Origin: JAGMES01 sp023128035
GTDB lineage: Bacteria > Bacillota > Halanaerobiia > DY22613
Reading direction: 5' to 3'
Assembly (NCBI GenBank): GCA_030627905.1
Contig: DAOVRZ010000054.1
Coordinates: forward strand, 1-35,600
Length of the DNA: 35,600 nt
Shown: positions 17,343 to 26,013 of the stretch, piece by piece
Layout: each line of letters begins with the position of its first letter
Position numbering within the stretch: the first letter of the stretch is position 1
Program-made: the position numbers and the translations under genes
Notes under the pieces: generated by a model
Told to the model about the DNA's origin: nothing
The model's database searches: none
The model's input: only the letters and a program-made list of their open reading frames with translations

Positions 17343-18224
17343 ATGACGAATCTTAAAATTCAAGATGATAAGATGGGTCAGGTTCATGGTCTTTGGTATG
17401 ATGCATGGATGCGGTTAAAGAAGAATCCAACTGCTATGTTTGGATTAGCGCTGATCATAGGGCTGGCTCTAATTGCAATTTTTGCACCACTTCTCGCGCC
17501 TTATGATCCAGTTCAGATTAATTTACTGGAGAGTGTTAAACCTCCTTCTAAAGCTCATTGGTTCGGGACAGATTATTATGGTAGAGATATTTTGAGTCGG
17601 ATTATATATGGAGCCCGAATATCGATGACAGTAGGATTTGTGGTTGAATTTATTACATTAGTCATTGGTATGACCTTAGGTGCTCTTGCTGGTTATTTTG
17701 GTGGTAAAGTTGACATGTTAATTATGCGCTTTACTGATATTGTGATGGCCTTTCCAGGATTGCTCTTTATTATAGCAGTTCGTGTTGCCTTAGGTCCAGG
17801 ATTATTTAATGTTTTTCTGGCTATGAGTGTAGCTGGTTGGACTGGAAAAGCCAGGATTATTCGCAGTCAAGTATTATCACTCCGTGAAAAAGAATTTGTT
17901 GAATCTGCGCGGGCGTTGGGAGCAAAAACTCATAGTGTTATTTTAAAACATATTTTACCAAACTGTATGGCTCCAATGATTGTTTCCGTAACGATGGGTG
18001 TTGCAGGGGCAATTATGGCTGAAGCAGGTTTAAGTTTCCTTGGATTAGGAGTGCAAGAACCGATTCCAAGTTGGGGTTCTATTATTAATGAAGGATTAAG
18101 CTATTTACGGACAGCCCCATGGTATACATTATTTCCAGGTTTTGCAATTGCACTGACGGTACTTGGTTTTAACCTTTTAGGAGATGGTTTGAGGGATGCC
18201 CTTGATCCGAGAATGAAGAATTAA
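17343..18224 (+). CDS. Peptide ABC transporter permease, DppC/OppC type
   Basis: The protein has 293 residues. The N-terminal OppC segment (RLKKNPTAMFGLALI, then APYDPVQINL) is followed by the family mark HWFGTDYYGRDILSRIIYGA and the EAA loop ESARALGAKTHSVILKHILP. It ends with GDGLRDALDPRMKN, the usual DppC ending. GAGGAAGGAGGGG precedes ATG 17343, 17 bases after dppB. A terminator follows at 18241, so the ATPase subunits must come from another locus or be shared. Confidence 0.95.
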   Translation: MTNLKIQDDKMGQVHGLWYDAWMRLKKNPTAMFGLALIIGLALIAIFAPLLAPYDPVQINLLESVKPPSKAHWFGTDYYGRDILSRIIYGARISMTVGFVVEFITLVIGMTLGALAGYFGGKVDMLIMRFTDIVMAFPGLLFIIAVRVALGPGLFNVFLAMSVAGWTGKARIIRSQVLSLREKEFVESARALGAKTHSVILKHILPNCMAPMIVSVTMGVAGAIMAEAGLSFLGLGVQEPIPSWGSIINEGLSYLRTAPWYTLFPGFAIALTVLGFNLLGDGLRDALDPRMKN

Positions 18225-18240
18225 GGTAATATGTTCAGAC

Positions 18241-18274
18241 AAATTGCAGCATAAGTGAGCTGCAATTTTTTTTT
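18241..18274 (+). terminator. Intrinsic terminator after the peptide transporter genes
   Basis: AAATTGCAGC (18241-18250) pairs with GCTGCAATTT (18259-18268), with nine T at 18266-18274. Confidence 0.92.
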
Positions 18275-18296
18275 ACTTTTTTTATCAAAACCTTTG

Positions 18297-18305
18297 TGGT
18301 ATAAT
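18297..18305 (+). promoter_or_regulatory. Extended -10 promoter of the housekeeping operon
   Basis: TGGTATAAT is a consensus extended -10 box, 61 bases before the start of the next gene and just behind the terminator. The region 17 bases further up is only T-rich, so the extended TG probably replaces the -35 contact. Confidence 0.7.
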
Positions 18306-18365
18306 AATAAAATAGGTTTTGTAGACTAAGCAGGTCTTTTGAGGAAAGTTGAGGTGCACTAATTT

Positions 18366-21017
18366 ATGGATATAGTAATTACCCATGAGGGAACGGATTT
18401 CGATGGACTAGCATCAATGATTGCAGTTAAAAAACTCTACCCAATTGCAGTACCTGTCTTTCCAGGTTCTCTTTCTAATCAAGTGAAGGATTTTATGGCT
18501 CTTTTTAAAGATCAATTTCGCGTACTTCGCCCCAAAGATATTAACTTTGATGAAGTTAAAAGAATTATTATGGTAGATACAAAAAATCCAGCTAGAGTAG
18601 GTCCATTTCGCGATTTATTATTTGATGAGGAAATCAGTAAAATCGTTTATGATCATCATATATTAGATGAGTATAGCTTTAACTTTAAATTTGTAGATTT
18701 TACTTCTCCTGTAGGAGCTACTACTACAATACTTGTTAAGCGAATCCAGTTAGAAGAGATTCCAATTACTCCTACAGAGGCAACTCTTTTTGCTTTAGGT
18801 ATTTATCATGATACTGGATGCCTTATATATAATACGACTACTCCATTGGATGCAGAGATGGTGGCATTTCTTTTGCGAAATGGAGCGAATTTAAGTGTGA
18901 TTGAAGAGTTTGTGGAATTTTCTTTAAACGAGGCTCAACAGGAAGTATTAAATGTTTTATTAGATCAGATTGAACATGAGACTATTCATGGATTAAGAGT
19001 TGATATATATTCTGCAGTTTTAGATGAGTATCTTTTAGGAGTGAATAATATTATCCATAAATTGCGGGATATTAGAGAGGCTGATCTATATTTTGTAATT
19101 GTTGAGATGGTTGGTCGGGTATTGGTTGTAGCACGCTCCGAAGTTGAAACAGTTCATCTTGGCCAGTTTCTCGAACCATTAGGTGGAGGAGGTCATGCGG
19201 GGGCAGCTTCGACGATGATTAAGAAAGCTAAGTTAGAGGATATCAAAGCTAAAATCATTGAAATGCTTCATAACCGGATTCAGATTCCTAGAATGGCAAG
19301 AGATATTATGACTACACCTGTAAAAACTGTTCAGCCAAATGCTACTATTCAGCAGGCTGAAGAGATCATGCTACGTTTTGGCCATTCAGGACTAATTGTT
19401 TCAGATGAGACAGGTATCAAAGGAATCTTTTCTAGACGAGATTTAGATAAACTTAAGAAACACGATATGAATGATGCCCCAGTAAAAGGGTATATGACTA
19501 GAAAAGTTGTGAGTATTTCTTCTCAAACTCCAGTTAGTGAGATTCAAAGATTAATGGTAGGGCATGATATTGGGCGTTTACCTGTTGTTGATGATAATGG
19601 AGAACTTATAGGAATAATCACTAGAACTGATCTTTTAAAAACTCTCTATGGAGAAGAGATTACTGAGCGTCAGAGTCATTATGGGAGTTCATTAGTTGAA
19701 GTTGAACCCAAACAATATAACATAATCCAACGGTTGGAACAAACATCTTGGGAGTACTTTGATTTATTTTGCAAAATTCGAGATTTGAGCAAAAAAATGA
19801 ATATAACGTCATTTCTAGTAGGTGGCTTTGTTAGAGATATTTTATTATATCACTCCAGTCAGGATTTAGATATAGTGGTAGAGGGAGATGGAATTGAATT
19901 TGCAAAAGAACTCCAACGATTGTTAGGTGGTAAGTTAGATACTCACCCTGAATTTGGAACAGCTACATTAGAGTTTGAAAATTACCATTTGGATATTGTA
20001 ACAGCGAGAGTAGAATATTATGAATATCCTGCAGCTCTTCCTCAAGTAGAACCAAGTTTATTAAAGCAGGACTTATATCGTCGTGATTTTACGATTAATT
20101 CTTTAGCAATCTCCTTAGGTCAAGAACGTTTTGGCTGGTTGGTGGATTTCTTTGGTGGAAAAGATGATCTTGAACTAGGAATAATTCGTGGTTTACATAG
20201 TTTTACTTTTATAGATGATCCAACACGAATTTTAAGAGGAATTAAATTCGCTGTGCGCTTTGATTTCAAGATTGAAGAAGAGACAGATATGTTAATCCAT
20301 CAGGCTGTTCAATATGGAGTTTTTAAAGAGCTTAAAGGGCCACGCTTTTTTGACGAATTGAAGAATCTTCTCATGGAGGAGAAAGAGATCAATGTGTTTA
20401 AGTATCTGGAGGAGTATGGAATTTTAAAGGAAATATCATCTCAATTAGAATTAAACGAGGATCAATGGAAGCAACTACGCTTTTTAGAGGTAAAGATAAA
20501 ACTTTTTGTTAACGAAATTTGTTATGATAAAGATCAAGTTAACTTACAGCGTTGGTTATTGAGTTTGATGGTTATATTTGCTCATTTAAATGAAGAAGAA
20601 AAAGAACGAATTGGAGCTTATTGGAACTTTAGTCAGGTTCAACTTTCTAGACTTCGTTTTTCAGGTGAAAGAGCCAAAAATTTAAATGAAACTTTACAAA
20701 GACCTGAACTTAGTCCAAGCGAAATTTATGATTTATTACAACCTTTGCATTATGAAGAATTAGTATATCTACTTTTAATTAATGATTCTTCACTTATTCT
20801 GGAACGTGTACTAGATTATAGTCAAAGGCTTAAAAGGATAGAAATAGAGATATCTGGCAAAGACATAATTTGTTTGGGCTTTTTTCCTGGGCCATGCTTT
20901 AAAGAAGTCATCTCAAAAGTGAAAGCAGCCAAATTAGATGGTTTATTGAAAGATCGACAGGAAGAATTAGAGTTTGTTAAAGCATATTTTAAAGAAAAGG
21001 AAGGTGGGGTAAAGTGA
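18366..21017 (+). CDS. DHH phosphoesterase - CBS - tRNA nucleotidyltransferase fusion (A-adding type)
   Basis: Three parts are visible in 883 residues. Residues 1-300 are a DHH/DHHA1 domain (DFDGLAS, VDTKNP, DHHILDEY, and GGGGHAGAAST at the end). Two CBS domains lie at about 308-430 (MARDIMTTPVKTVQ, KGYMTRKVVSIS). From about 480 comes a class II nucleotidyltransferase with GGFVRDILL, QDLDIVVEGDG and LYRRDFTINSLAI, followed by a helical RNA-binding tail. Such fusions are known in some Firmicutes, Thermotogae and Aquificae, where the enzyme adds the terminal A of CCA to tRNA and a partner adds CC. I cannot decide A-adding from CCA-adding by eye. The stop overlaps the next start. Confidence 0.93.
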   Translation: MDIVITHEGTDFDGLASMIAVKKLYPIAVPVFPGSLSNQVKDFMALFKDQFRVLRPKDINFDEVKRIIMVDTKNPARVGPFRDLLFDEEISKIVYDHHILDEYSFNFKFVDFTSPVGATTTILVKRIQLEEIPITPTEATLFALGIYHDTGCLIYNTTTPLDAEMVAFLLRNGANLSVIEEFVEFSLNEAQQEVLNVLLDQIEHETIHGLRVDIYSAVLDEYLLGVNNIIHKLRDIREADLYFVIVEMVGRVLVVARSEVETVHLGQFLEPLGGGGHAGAASTMIKKAKLEDIKAKIIEMLHNRIQIPRMARDIMTTPVKTVQPNATIQQAEEIMLRFGHSGLIVSDETGIKGIFSRRDLDKLKKHDMNDAPVKGYMTRKVVSISSQTPVSEIQRLMVGHDIGRLPVVDDNGELIGIITRTDLLKTLYGEEITERQSHYGSSLVEVEPKQYNIIQRLEQTSWEYFDLFCKIRDLSKKMNITSFLVGGFVRDILLYHSSQDLDIVVEGDGIEFAKELQRLLGGKLDTHPEFGTATLEFENYHLDIVTARVEYYEYPAALPQVEPSLLKQDLYRRDFTINSLAISLGQERFGWLVDFFGGKDDLELGIIRGLHSFTFIDDPTRILRGIKFAVRFDFKIEEETDMLIHQAVQYGVFKELKGPRFFDELKNLLMEEKEINVFKYLEEYGILKEISSQLELNEDQWKQLRFLEVKIKLFVNEICYDKDQVNLQRWLLSLMVIFAHLNEEEKERIGAYWNFSQVQLSRLRFSGERAKNLNETLQRPELSPSEIYDLLQPLHYEELVYLLLINDSSLILERVLDYSQRLKRIEIEISGKDIICLGFFPGPCFKEVISKVKAAKLDGLLKDRQEELEFVKAYFKEKEGGVK

Positions 21018-21676
21018 ACTTTATGAATATTGATCTATATGGTCTTATATTGGCACTTCCAGCTATTTTACTAGCTCTCTCAGTCCATGAATACTCACAT
21101 GGTAAAGTAGCATCTATTTTAGGTGACCCCACTCCAGGTTTTATGGGGAGATTGACGTTAGATCCAAGAGCACATATTGATCCTTTTGGGTTACTTTTTT
21201 TGATCATTACACAGAGATTTGGTTGGGCCAAACCAGTTATAGTGAATCCTGATTATTTTAAAGACCGTCGAAAAGGGATGATGTTGGTGGGATTGGCTGG
21301 CCCTGTATCAAATTTAATTTTGGCATTTTTAGTAAGTTTGATTTTACGGGTTTGGGCTTGGGCTGATCCGTATTTGTGGGTTAAACTTTATCGTGGAATT
21401 TTGGGTTCTTATCCTCAGATCTTCTTCGATTTGCTCTGGAATATGTTTTTAATTAATATCAGTTTAGCAGTATTTAATCTTTTACCGATTCCACCATTAG
21501 ATGGATCTAAGATATTAGCTGGAATCCTCCCTCGCAAACACGCCCATTTTATAGATAATTTAGAGGGTGGTTTGGGTATGGTGATTCTTTTGTTTCTGGT
21601 AATGACTAATATGTTAGGTACAATTCTCTATCCTTTAATTAATTTTGTAAGAGGAATTTTTCTGATGGGAATGTGA
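21014..21676 (+). CDS. Site-2 protease family (M50) membrane metalloprotease
   Basis: The protein has 220 residues and about five hydrophobic segments. The zinc motif HEYSHG follows the first helix, and NLLPIPPLDGSKIL near residue 160 supplies the third ligand Asp. It is a short M50B member without a PDZ domain, an intramembrane protease of unknown substrate. It starts at GTG 21014, overlapping the upstream stop (GTGA), so the two genes are coupled. Confidence 0.92.
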   Translation: MNFMNIDLYGLILALPAILLALSVHEYSHGKVASILGDPTPGFMGRLTLDPRAHIDPFGLLFLIITQRFGWAKPVIVNPDYFKDRRKGMMLVGLAGPVSNLILAFLVSLILRVWAWADPYLWVKLYRGILGSYPQIFFDLLWNMFLINISLAVFNLLPIPPLDGSKILAGILPRKHAHFIDNLEGGLGMVILLFLVMTNMLGTILYPLINFVRGIFLMGM

Positions 21677-21680
21677 TATT

Positions 21681-22214
21681 ATGATCATTCACCGAATCAA
21701 ACAATTCTTTTCTGCAATTACAGCAAGAGTTGAAGAAGAAGAGAAAGAATTTATCTCTAAATACTTAAATGAAGATGAAAAAAAACTTTTTTATCAAATG
21801 TCAATTGTAGATCAGCGCCATGCACTTGATGTCTGTTGTTTGGTAGCAGAGTCTTTAAAGTTCAAAGAAAAAGATAATAAAGCCGATAATCAATTTCTCA
21901 TTAGAGCAGCTTTGTTACATGATGTGGGTAAATTGGCAGGAGACTTAACTCTTTTTGATAGAATTATTATTGTTCTAATAGATTCATTTATACCAGGAAG
22001 AATAGAAATTTGGGGAGAAGAAGGAAGAGGTAACTTTTTAAAAAATCGTTTACATGCTTTTTATATAGCCTGCAATCATGGATTAATTGGAGCTAAGTTA
22101 TTAGAAAAAATAAGTTGTGATCTTGATCTGATAACTATAATCCGTGATCATCATTTGCCTGAGACTTCTGATTGGCGGATGACGATTTTACAAGAAGCAG
22201 ATAAGAAAAGATAA
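21681..22214 (+). CDS. HD-domain phosphohydrolase-like protein
   Basis: This 177-residue protein carries an HD metal site: His in RHALDVC, HD in AALLHDVGKLAG, His in NHGLIGAKLL and RDHHLP. The substrate is unknown; the family includes phosphohydrolases of nucleotides. It is four bases behind the M50 gene, in the same operon. Confidence 0.88.
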   Translation: MIIHRIKQFFSAITARVEEEEKEFISKYLNEDEKKLFYQMSIVDQRHALDVCCLVAESLKFKEKDNKADNQFLIRAALLHDVGKLAGDLTLFDRIIIVLIDSFIPGRIEIWGEEGRGNFLKNRLHAFYIACNHGLIGAKLLEKISCDLDLITIIRDHHLPETSDWRMTILQEADKKR

Positions 22215-22234
22215 TGATTAAGGAGGAATGATTT

Positions 22235-23257
22235 ATGAAAAAAGGAAGAATTTTAAGTGGAAACCGTCCTACAGGACGATTGCACCTGGGTAATTTGAAA
22301 GGGGCGATTGAGAACTGGGTCAGATTACAGGATGAGTATGAATGTTTCTGGATGGTTGCTGATTGGCATGCATTGACCACTGGTTACAATAAAACTCATG
22401 AGATAAAGGATAATATTCGAGAGATGGTTATTGATTGGATAAGTGCAGGGCTTGATCCAGAGCGGAGTGTTATCTTTAGACAATCAGATGTGAAGGAACA
22501 TGCTGAATTAACATTGCTCTTTTCAATGTTTACTTCTGTTGGTCGTCTTGAGCGGAACCCTACTTATAAAGAACAGATTCAGGAATTAAATTTAGCTGAT
22601 TCCGTTTCTTTAGGACTTCTCTCCTATCCAGTATTGCAAGCAGCAGACATATTAATTTACAAAGCTGATACGGTACCTGTGGGTGAGGATCAGTTACCAC
22701 ATGTTGAGTTGACTCGAGAGATTGCTCGTCGGTTCAATTACCTATATAGCAATGTTGCTGAAAATGCTACTGAAGCAGAGGAAGTTAAAGGTTTATTTCC
22801 TATTCCAAAACCATTGACTACAAAAGTTGCAAGATTACAGGGTTTGGATCGCCGTAAAATGAGTAAAAGCTATAATAATGCTATTTATCTTGCTGATCAA
22901 CCAGAAGTAATTTTGAATAAAGTTAAAACTATGATTACTGATCCTCAAAGAATTCGATTGAAAGATCCAGGTGATCCTGAAGTTTGTGCAGTATATGATT
23001 ATCATAAAATTTTCACTAAATCTACATTGGTAGATGAGTGCGCTGCCGGGTGTCGTGTGGCTGGGATTGGGTGTTCTAAATGTAAGAAACATTTAGCAGA
23101 TGCACTGGTTGAGTTTCTAGAGCCAATCAGAACCAAAAGAGAAGAAGTTGAGAAAAACCCTGAGATTGTTGATGAAATTCTTCGAAGAGGTAAAGAACAG
23201 GCTACTTTAGTTGCTCAGCAGACTTTGGAAGAGGTCAGAAAGGCGATGCATATATAA
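22235..23257 (+). CDS. trpS: Tryptophanyl-tRNA synthetase
   Basis: This class I synthetase charges tRNA-Trp. It has 340 residues. The HIGH-type motif is GRLHLGN (near residue 15), the KMSKS loop is RKMSKSYNN (near residue 208), and SGNRPTG and the VPVGEDQLPHVELTREIARR block are typical of TrpRS. A cysteine cluster (CAAGC...GCSKCKKH) near residue 270 matches the [4Fe-4S] site found in Thermotoga-type TrpRS, which suits an anaerobe. AAGGAGG (22220-22226) precedes the ATG. Confidence 0.97.
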   Translation: MKKGRILSGNRPTGRLHLGNLKGAIENWVRLQDEYECFWMVADWHALTTGYNKTHEIKDNIREMVIDWISAGLDPERSVIFRQSDVKEHAELTLLFSMFTSVGRLERNPTYKEQIQELNLADSVSLGLLSYPVLQAADILIYKADTVPVGEDQLPHVELTREIARRFNYLYSNVAENATEAEEVKGLFPIPKPLTTKVARLQGLDRRKMSKSYNNAIYLADQPEVILNKVKTMITDPQRIRLKDPGDPEVCAVYDYHKIFTKSTLVDECAAGCRVAGIGCSKCKKHLADALVEFLEPIRTKREEVEKNPEIVDEILRRGKEQATLVAQQTLEEVRKAMHI

Positions 23258-23280
23258 TTAGTCTACAAGAGGTGAATTGA

Positions 23281-24030
23281 TTGGAATATCAAGTAAATTT
23301 AGGTTTTTTTGAAGGACCGCTGGACTTGCTGTTCCATCTGGTTAAAAAGGATAAGTTAGAGATAAATAATATTTCTTTATCAGAGGTTACTGAGCAGTAT
23401 CTAGCATATATTCGAAAGATGCAGGAGTTGGATCTAGATTTTGTTGGAGATTTTTTGGTGACTGCCTCTCAGTTAATGGAGCTAAAATCTCGAACACTCT
23501 TACCATCTTTTCAGAGTAAAGAAGATAGCGAGAAAAATGAACCACATGAATTGATTACCCGTCTTATGGAATATAAACGCTTTAAAGAACTAGCAACTAA
23601 GTTAAAAGAAAAGGAAGGGGATGGTGATCTCTACTATACCAGAAATAATGAAGAACTGGTAGAGGAAATCGTCTCTGACTTGCCTGAATTTAATCCTTTA
23701 GAAAATGTCACTTTGAATGATTTTCGACAGGCTTTTATGAAAGCTTTAACAGAGGCCAGTTTGCGTGAAAATGAGAAAGTGGAAACTGATGAAGAAGAAA
23801 AAGAACTTCAGATTGCGAAGATAACCATTAAAGATAAAATGTTGGAATTAGAATCTGTAATAGAAGAGATTGAAGAAGGCATTACTTTTAACCAAATGTT
23901 TTCTGTGGATTCATCTCGGATAGAACTGGTGATTACATTTTTGGCATTGTTAGAATTGATGAAACTGAAAAAGGTTAAAGTCTCACAAAATGATAAATAT
24001 GAAGAAATTATGATCAAGCGGACAGATTGA
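23281..24030 (+). CDS. scpA: Segregation and condensation protein A (kleisin)
   Basis: The 249-residue kleisin bridges the heads of the SMC dimer and, with ScpB, compacts the chromosome. It starts YQVNLGFFEGPLDLLFHLVKKDKLEINNISLSEVTEQYL, the family's N-terminal SMC-binding helix. The C-terminal winged helix (ITFLALLELMKLKKVKVSQ) is complete. The start is TTG 23281 with GAGGTGA in front. The ScpB gene follows. Confidence 0.97.
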   Translation: MEYQVNLGFFEGPLDLLFHLVKKDKLEINNISLSEVTEQYLAYIRKMQELDLDFVGDFLVTASQLMELKSRTLLPSFQSKEDSEKNEPHELITRLMEYKRFKELATKLKEKEGDGDLYYTRNNEELVEEIVSDLPEFNPLENVTLNDFRQAFMKALTEASLRENEKVETDEEEKELQIAKITIKDKMLELESVIEEIEEGITFNQMFSVDSSRIELVITFLALLELMKLKKVKVSQNDKYEEIMIKRTD

Positions 24031-24041
24031 GGTGAGATAGA

Positions 24042-24665
24042 TTGGATCTTCATTACAAACAATTGGTAGAGGCATTGCTGTTTATTGCAACAGATCCACT
24101 AACTCCTGCAGAGATCGAGCGAGTTGTGGGAATTACGAAAACGACTGTAATAGAAATGATTGAGATATTAAAGAATGAATATGATGAGACTGACCGAGGA
24201 TTTCAGATCCGAAAAGTAGGTAAAGGATATTCTATCTGTACCAGACCTGAGTTTGCCGAATATATTCGGGAGCTTTATCAGCCAAAAGTTAAACAACGTT
24301 TGACTCAGGCTGCTCTAGAGACTCTGGCGATCATTGCTTATAAACAGCCGATTACCAGAGCGGAGATTGAAGATATTCGGGGTGTAAAAGTTGAGAAAGC
24401 TTTGATAACTCTTCAAAAACGAGGACTGGTTCAAGACTTAGGCAGGAAGCAGACCATCGGAACACCGATTATTTATGGTACCACGGATGCATTTTTGCAA
24501 TATTTTGATCTAGGAGATTTATGTGAACTGCCTGAACCTGCTGATTTTTCTCTTTTAGAGGAGAAGGCTTTCGATGATGAAGAGATAGAGGAATATGGAA
24601 AATTTGTTGAAGAAGTAAAAGATTTGGAGTATGATAATAGGCCGTTGTTGGAGATATCTGATTGA
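24042..24665 (+). CDS. scpB: Segregation and condensation protein B
   Basis: The 207 residues form two winged-helix domains. LVEALLFIATDPLTPAEIERVV starts the first, and LTQAALETLAIIAYKQPITR with EIEDIRGVKVEKALITL lies in the second, followed by an acidic tail. It dimerises and binds the middle of ScpA. The start is TTG 24042 behind GAGGTGAG. The last 57 bases (24609-24665) recur 1.9 kb downstream at the far side of an inserted island. Confidence 0.96.
   Translation: MDLHYKQLVEALLFIATDPLTPAEIERVVGITKTTVIEMIEILKNEYDETDRGFQIRKVGKGYSICTRPEFAEYIRELYQPKVKQRLTQAALETLAIIAYKQPITRAEIEDIRGVKVEKALITLQKRGLVQDLGRKQTIGTPIIYGTTDAFLQYFDLGDLCELPEPADFSLLEEKAFDDEEIEEYGKFVEEVKDLEYDNRPLLEISD
24609..24665 (+). 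repeat. 57-bp direct repeat at the scpB 3' end, copy 1
   Basis: These are the last 19 codons of scpB including its stop. Copy 2 at 26545-26601 differs at three positions. The pair brackets the island with the membrane protein and the deoxyribosyltransferase-like gene. Confidence 0.92.
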
Positions 24666-24672
24666 TTAATTA

Positions 24673-24710
24673 GCTGCTGAAGGGATTTTGATTCCTGAGG
24701 TGGCTTTTTT
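24673..24710 (+). terminator. Terminator after scpB
   Basis: GCTGCT...AGG (24673-24683) pairs with CCT...GGTGGC (24693-24704) with two mismatches, and six T follow. It is absent after the second copy of the scpB tail. Confidence 0.55.
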
Positions 24711-24756
24711 GTTGTTTTCTAAAAATGAAAACAATTTTTTATAAAATGATTTGTAT

Positions 24757-24875
24757 GATTAACCCACAAAAAGTAGTCTCACAAGAGCTTGCATACCATA
24801 TAAAGTATTGAAATGGCGGTGTCAATACTTTATATGGTATGCAAGTGTGACTAAATTACTTTTTGTGGGCTAATC
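24757..24875. mobile_element. MITE family 1, copy 3 (119 bp palindrome)
   Basis: It is nearly identical to copy 1 (same core around GCTTGCATACCATATAAAGT) and is flanked by an 8-bp duplication ATTTGTAT (24749-24756 and 24876-24883). The high similarity to copy 1 points to recent movement. Confidence 0.92.
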
Positions 24876-24913
24876 ATTTGTATGTATAATTTTAATATAT
24901 TTCTGAGAAAACT

Positions 24914-25043
24914 AATTAAAGTCGAAATAATAACGAGTTATTATTTCTTAAGTTTAACGACTTCAGAAGGAGTTTTGAAATTATTGTAAGCACTCTATCC
25001 TTACCTAAGAGGAAGGGGACTTGCCTTCTGAAATGTCGTTAAA
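24914..25043 (-). repeat. MITE family 2, copy C
   Basis: On the minus strand it runs from CATTTCAGAAGG (25043 end) to CCTTCTGAAGTCGTTAAA (24953-24970 region) and then to the AAATAATAAC/GTTATTATTT hairpin (24925-24946). It is the best-preserved member together with copy B. Confidence 0.8.
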
Positions 25044-25305
25044 TGAATAGATACGGTACAATCAAAATTGAGTTTCAAATATCAAAATTCACAAATTACA
25101 TTTTAGTACATAACATACATTATGCTGAACAGATAATTAAACTTAGTAAACTGTAAAGAAAAATATTTTAATAAGGAGGAAAAATATCCAATAAGGTAGA
25201 AATGTTAATGAATATAGTAACGAAAGTATAGTGGACGAATTTTTATCATTACTAGTATTGGTAAAAAAATAAATTCCAGGAATCTATATTCTGGGAGGTA
25301 AATTT

Positions 25306-25986
25306 GTGCAACAAAAAAAGAAGCTAAAAAAAATTATTTTAGAAGAATCAGAAATATTTTATGATTCTACCGAAAAAGCAACAAATCAAGTCTCATCTAA
25401 TCAGGAACAGAGTGCTAACAAATATTCATTCGAAGAATTTAAATTGATATATGAGTCTACTGAACTTGTGACAAATAGAAGACTTGCAAATAATAAATGG
25501 AACTATTCTATTTGTGTTGGAATTATTTTTGTTATCTTTAATATTTGGAAGTGGGCGAATGGTAATAATCAATACTCATATGTTGCATATACGCTAATAA
25601 TTATGCTTTCTCTGATTGCGATATTGTTTTGTGTTTTTTGGGTTAAACAAATTACAGATTTTAAGTTATTAAATAATGCAAAATTTGTTGTTTTAAATGA
25701 AATAGCTTCAAACATTGCTTTTACTTCTCAAATTGTCGGAGTAAATATAATATCTTCTGAACCATTCAAAAAAGAGTGGGAAATCTTAAACAACATTAAA
25801 GGTTTACAAAATGTTAAAAATAGAGACATAGTGGCTCTACAATCCTCAAATATGGAATATTTCATTCCAAAAGCATTTATAGTAATTTTTATAGTTATAT
25901 GTTTCGTTCTTATCATAATAATCTCAACCAATTTTCAAGCATTCTTAAATGGATGGTTGGACGTATTTCGAAATAGTCCAGTTTAA
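25306..25986 (+). CDS. RipA-like octameric membrane protein family member (putative defence membrane component)
   Basis: The protein has 226 residues with a charged N-terminus. The segment FEEFKLIYESTELVTNRRLANNKW precedes two helices (about 66-85 and 92-112), then a conserved-looking ITDFKLLNNAKFVVLNEIAS, and a third helix lies near the C-terminus (about 188-208). The order of helix pair and LN.AKF.V..EI motif resembles the RipA family of octameric membrane proteins. I rate that match as likely, not certain. The start is GTG 25306 after GGGAGGT (25294-25300). The next gene begins 27 bases after its stop and encodes a nucleotide-hydrolase-like protein, an effector-plus-membrane pairing often seen in phage defence. 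Confidence 0.75.
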   Translation: MQQKKKLKKIILEESEIFYDSTEKATNQVSSNQEQSANKYSFEEFKLIYESTELVTNRRLANNKWNYSICVGIIFVIFNIWKWANGNNQYSYVAYTLIIMLSLIAILFCVFWVKQITDFKLLNNAKFVVLNEIASNIAFTSQIVGVNIISSEPFKKEWEILNNIKGLQNVKNRDIVALQSSNMEYFIPKAFIVIFIVICFVLIIIISTNFQAFLNGWLDVFRNSPV

Positions 25987-26013
25987 TTAATTTTAAAAAA
26001 AGGGGTGAAAAGT

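Noticed and set aside
25202..25231. ATG frame of nine codons behind AAGGAGG before the RipA-like gene
   Set aside because: It is too short and has no similarity. The ribosome-site-like sequence is probably chance, or an upstream leader with no evidence of a function.
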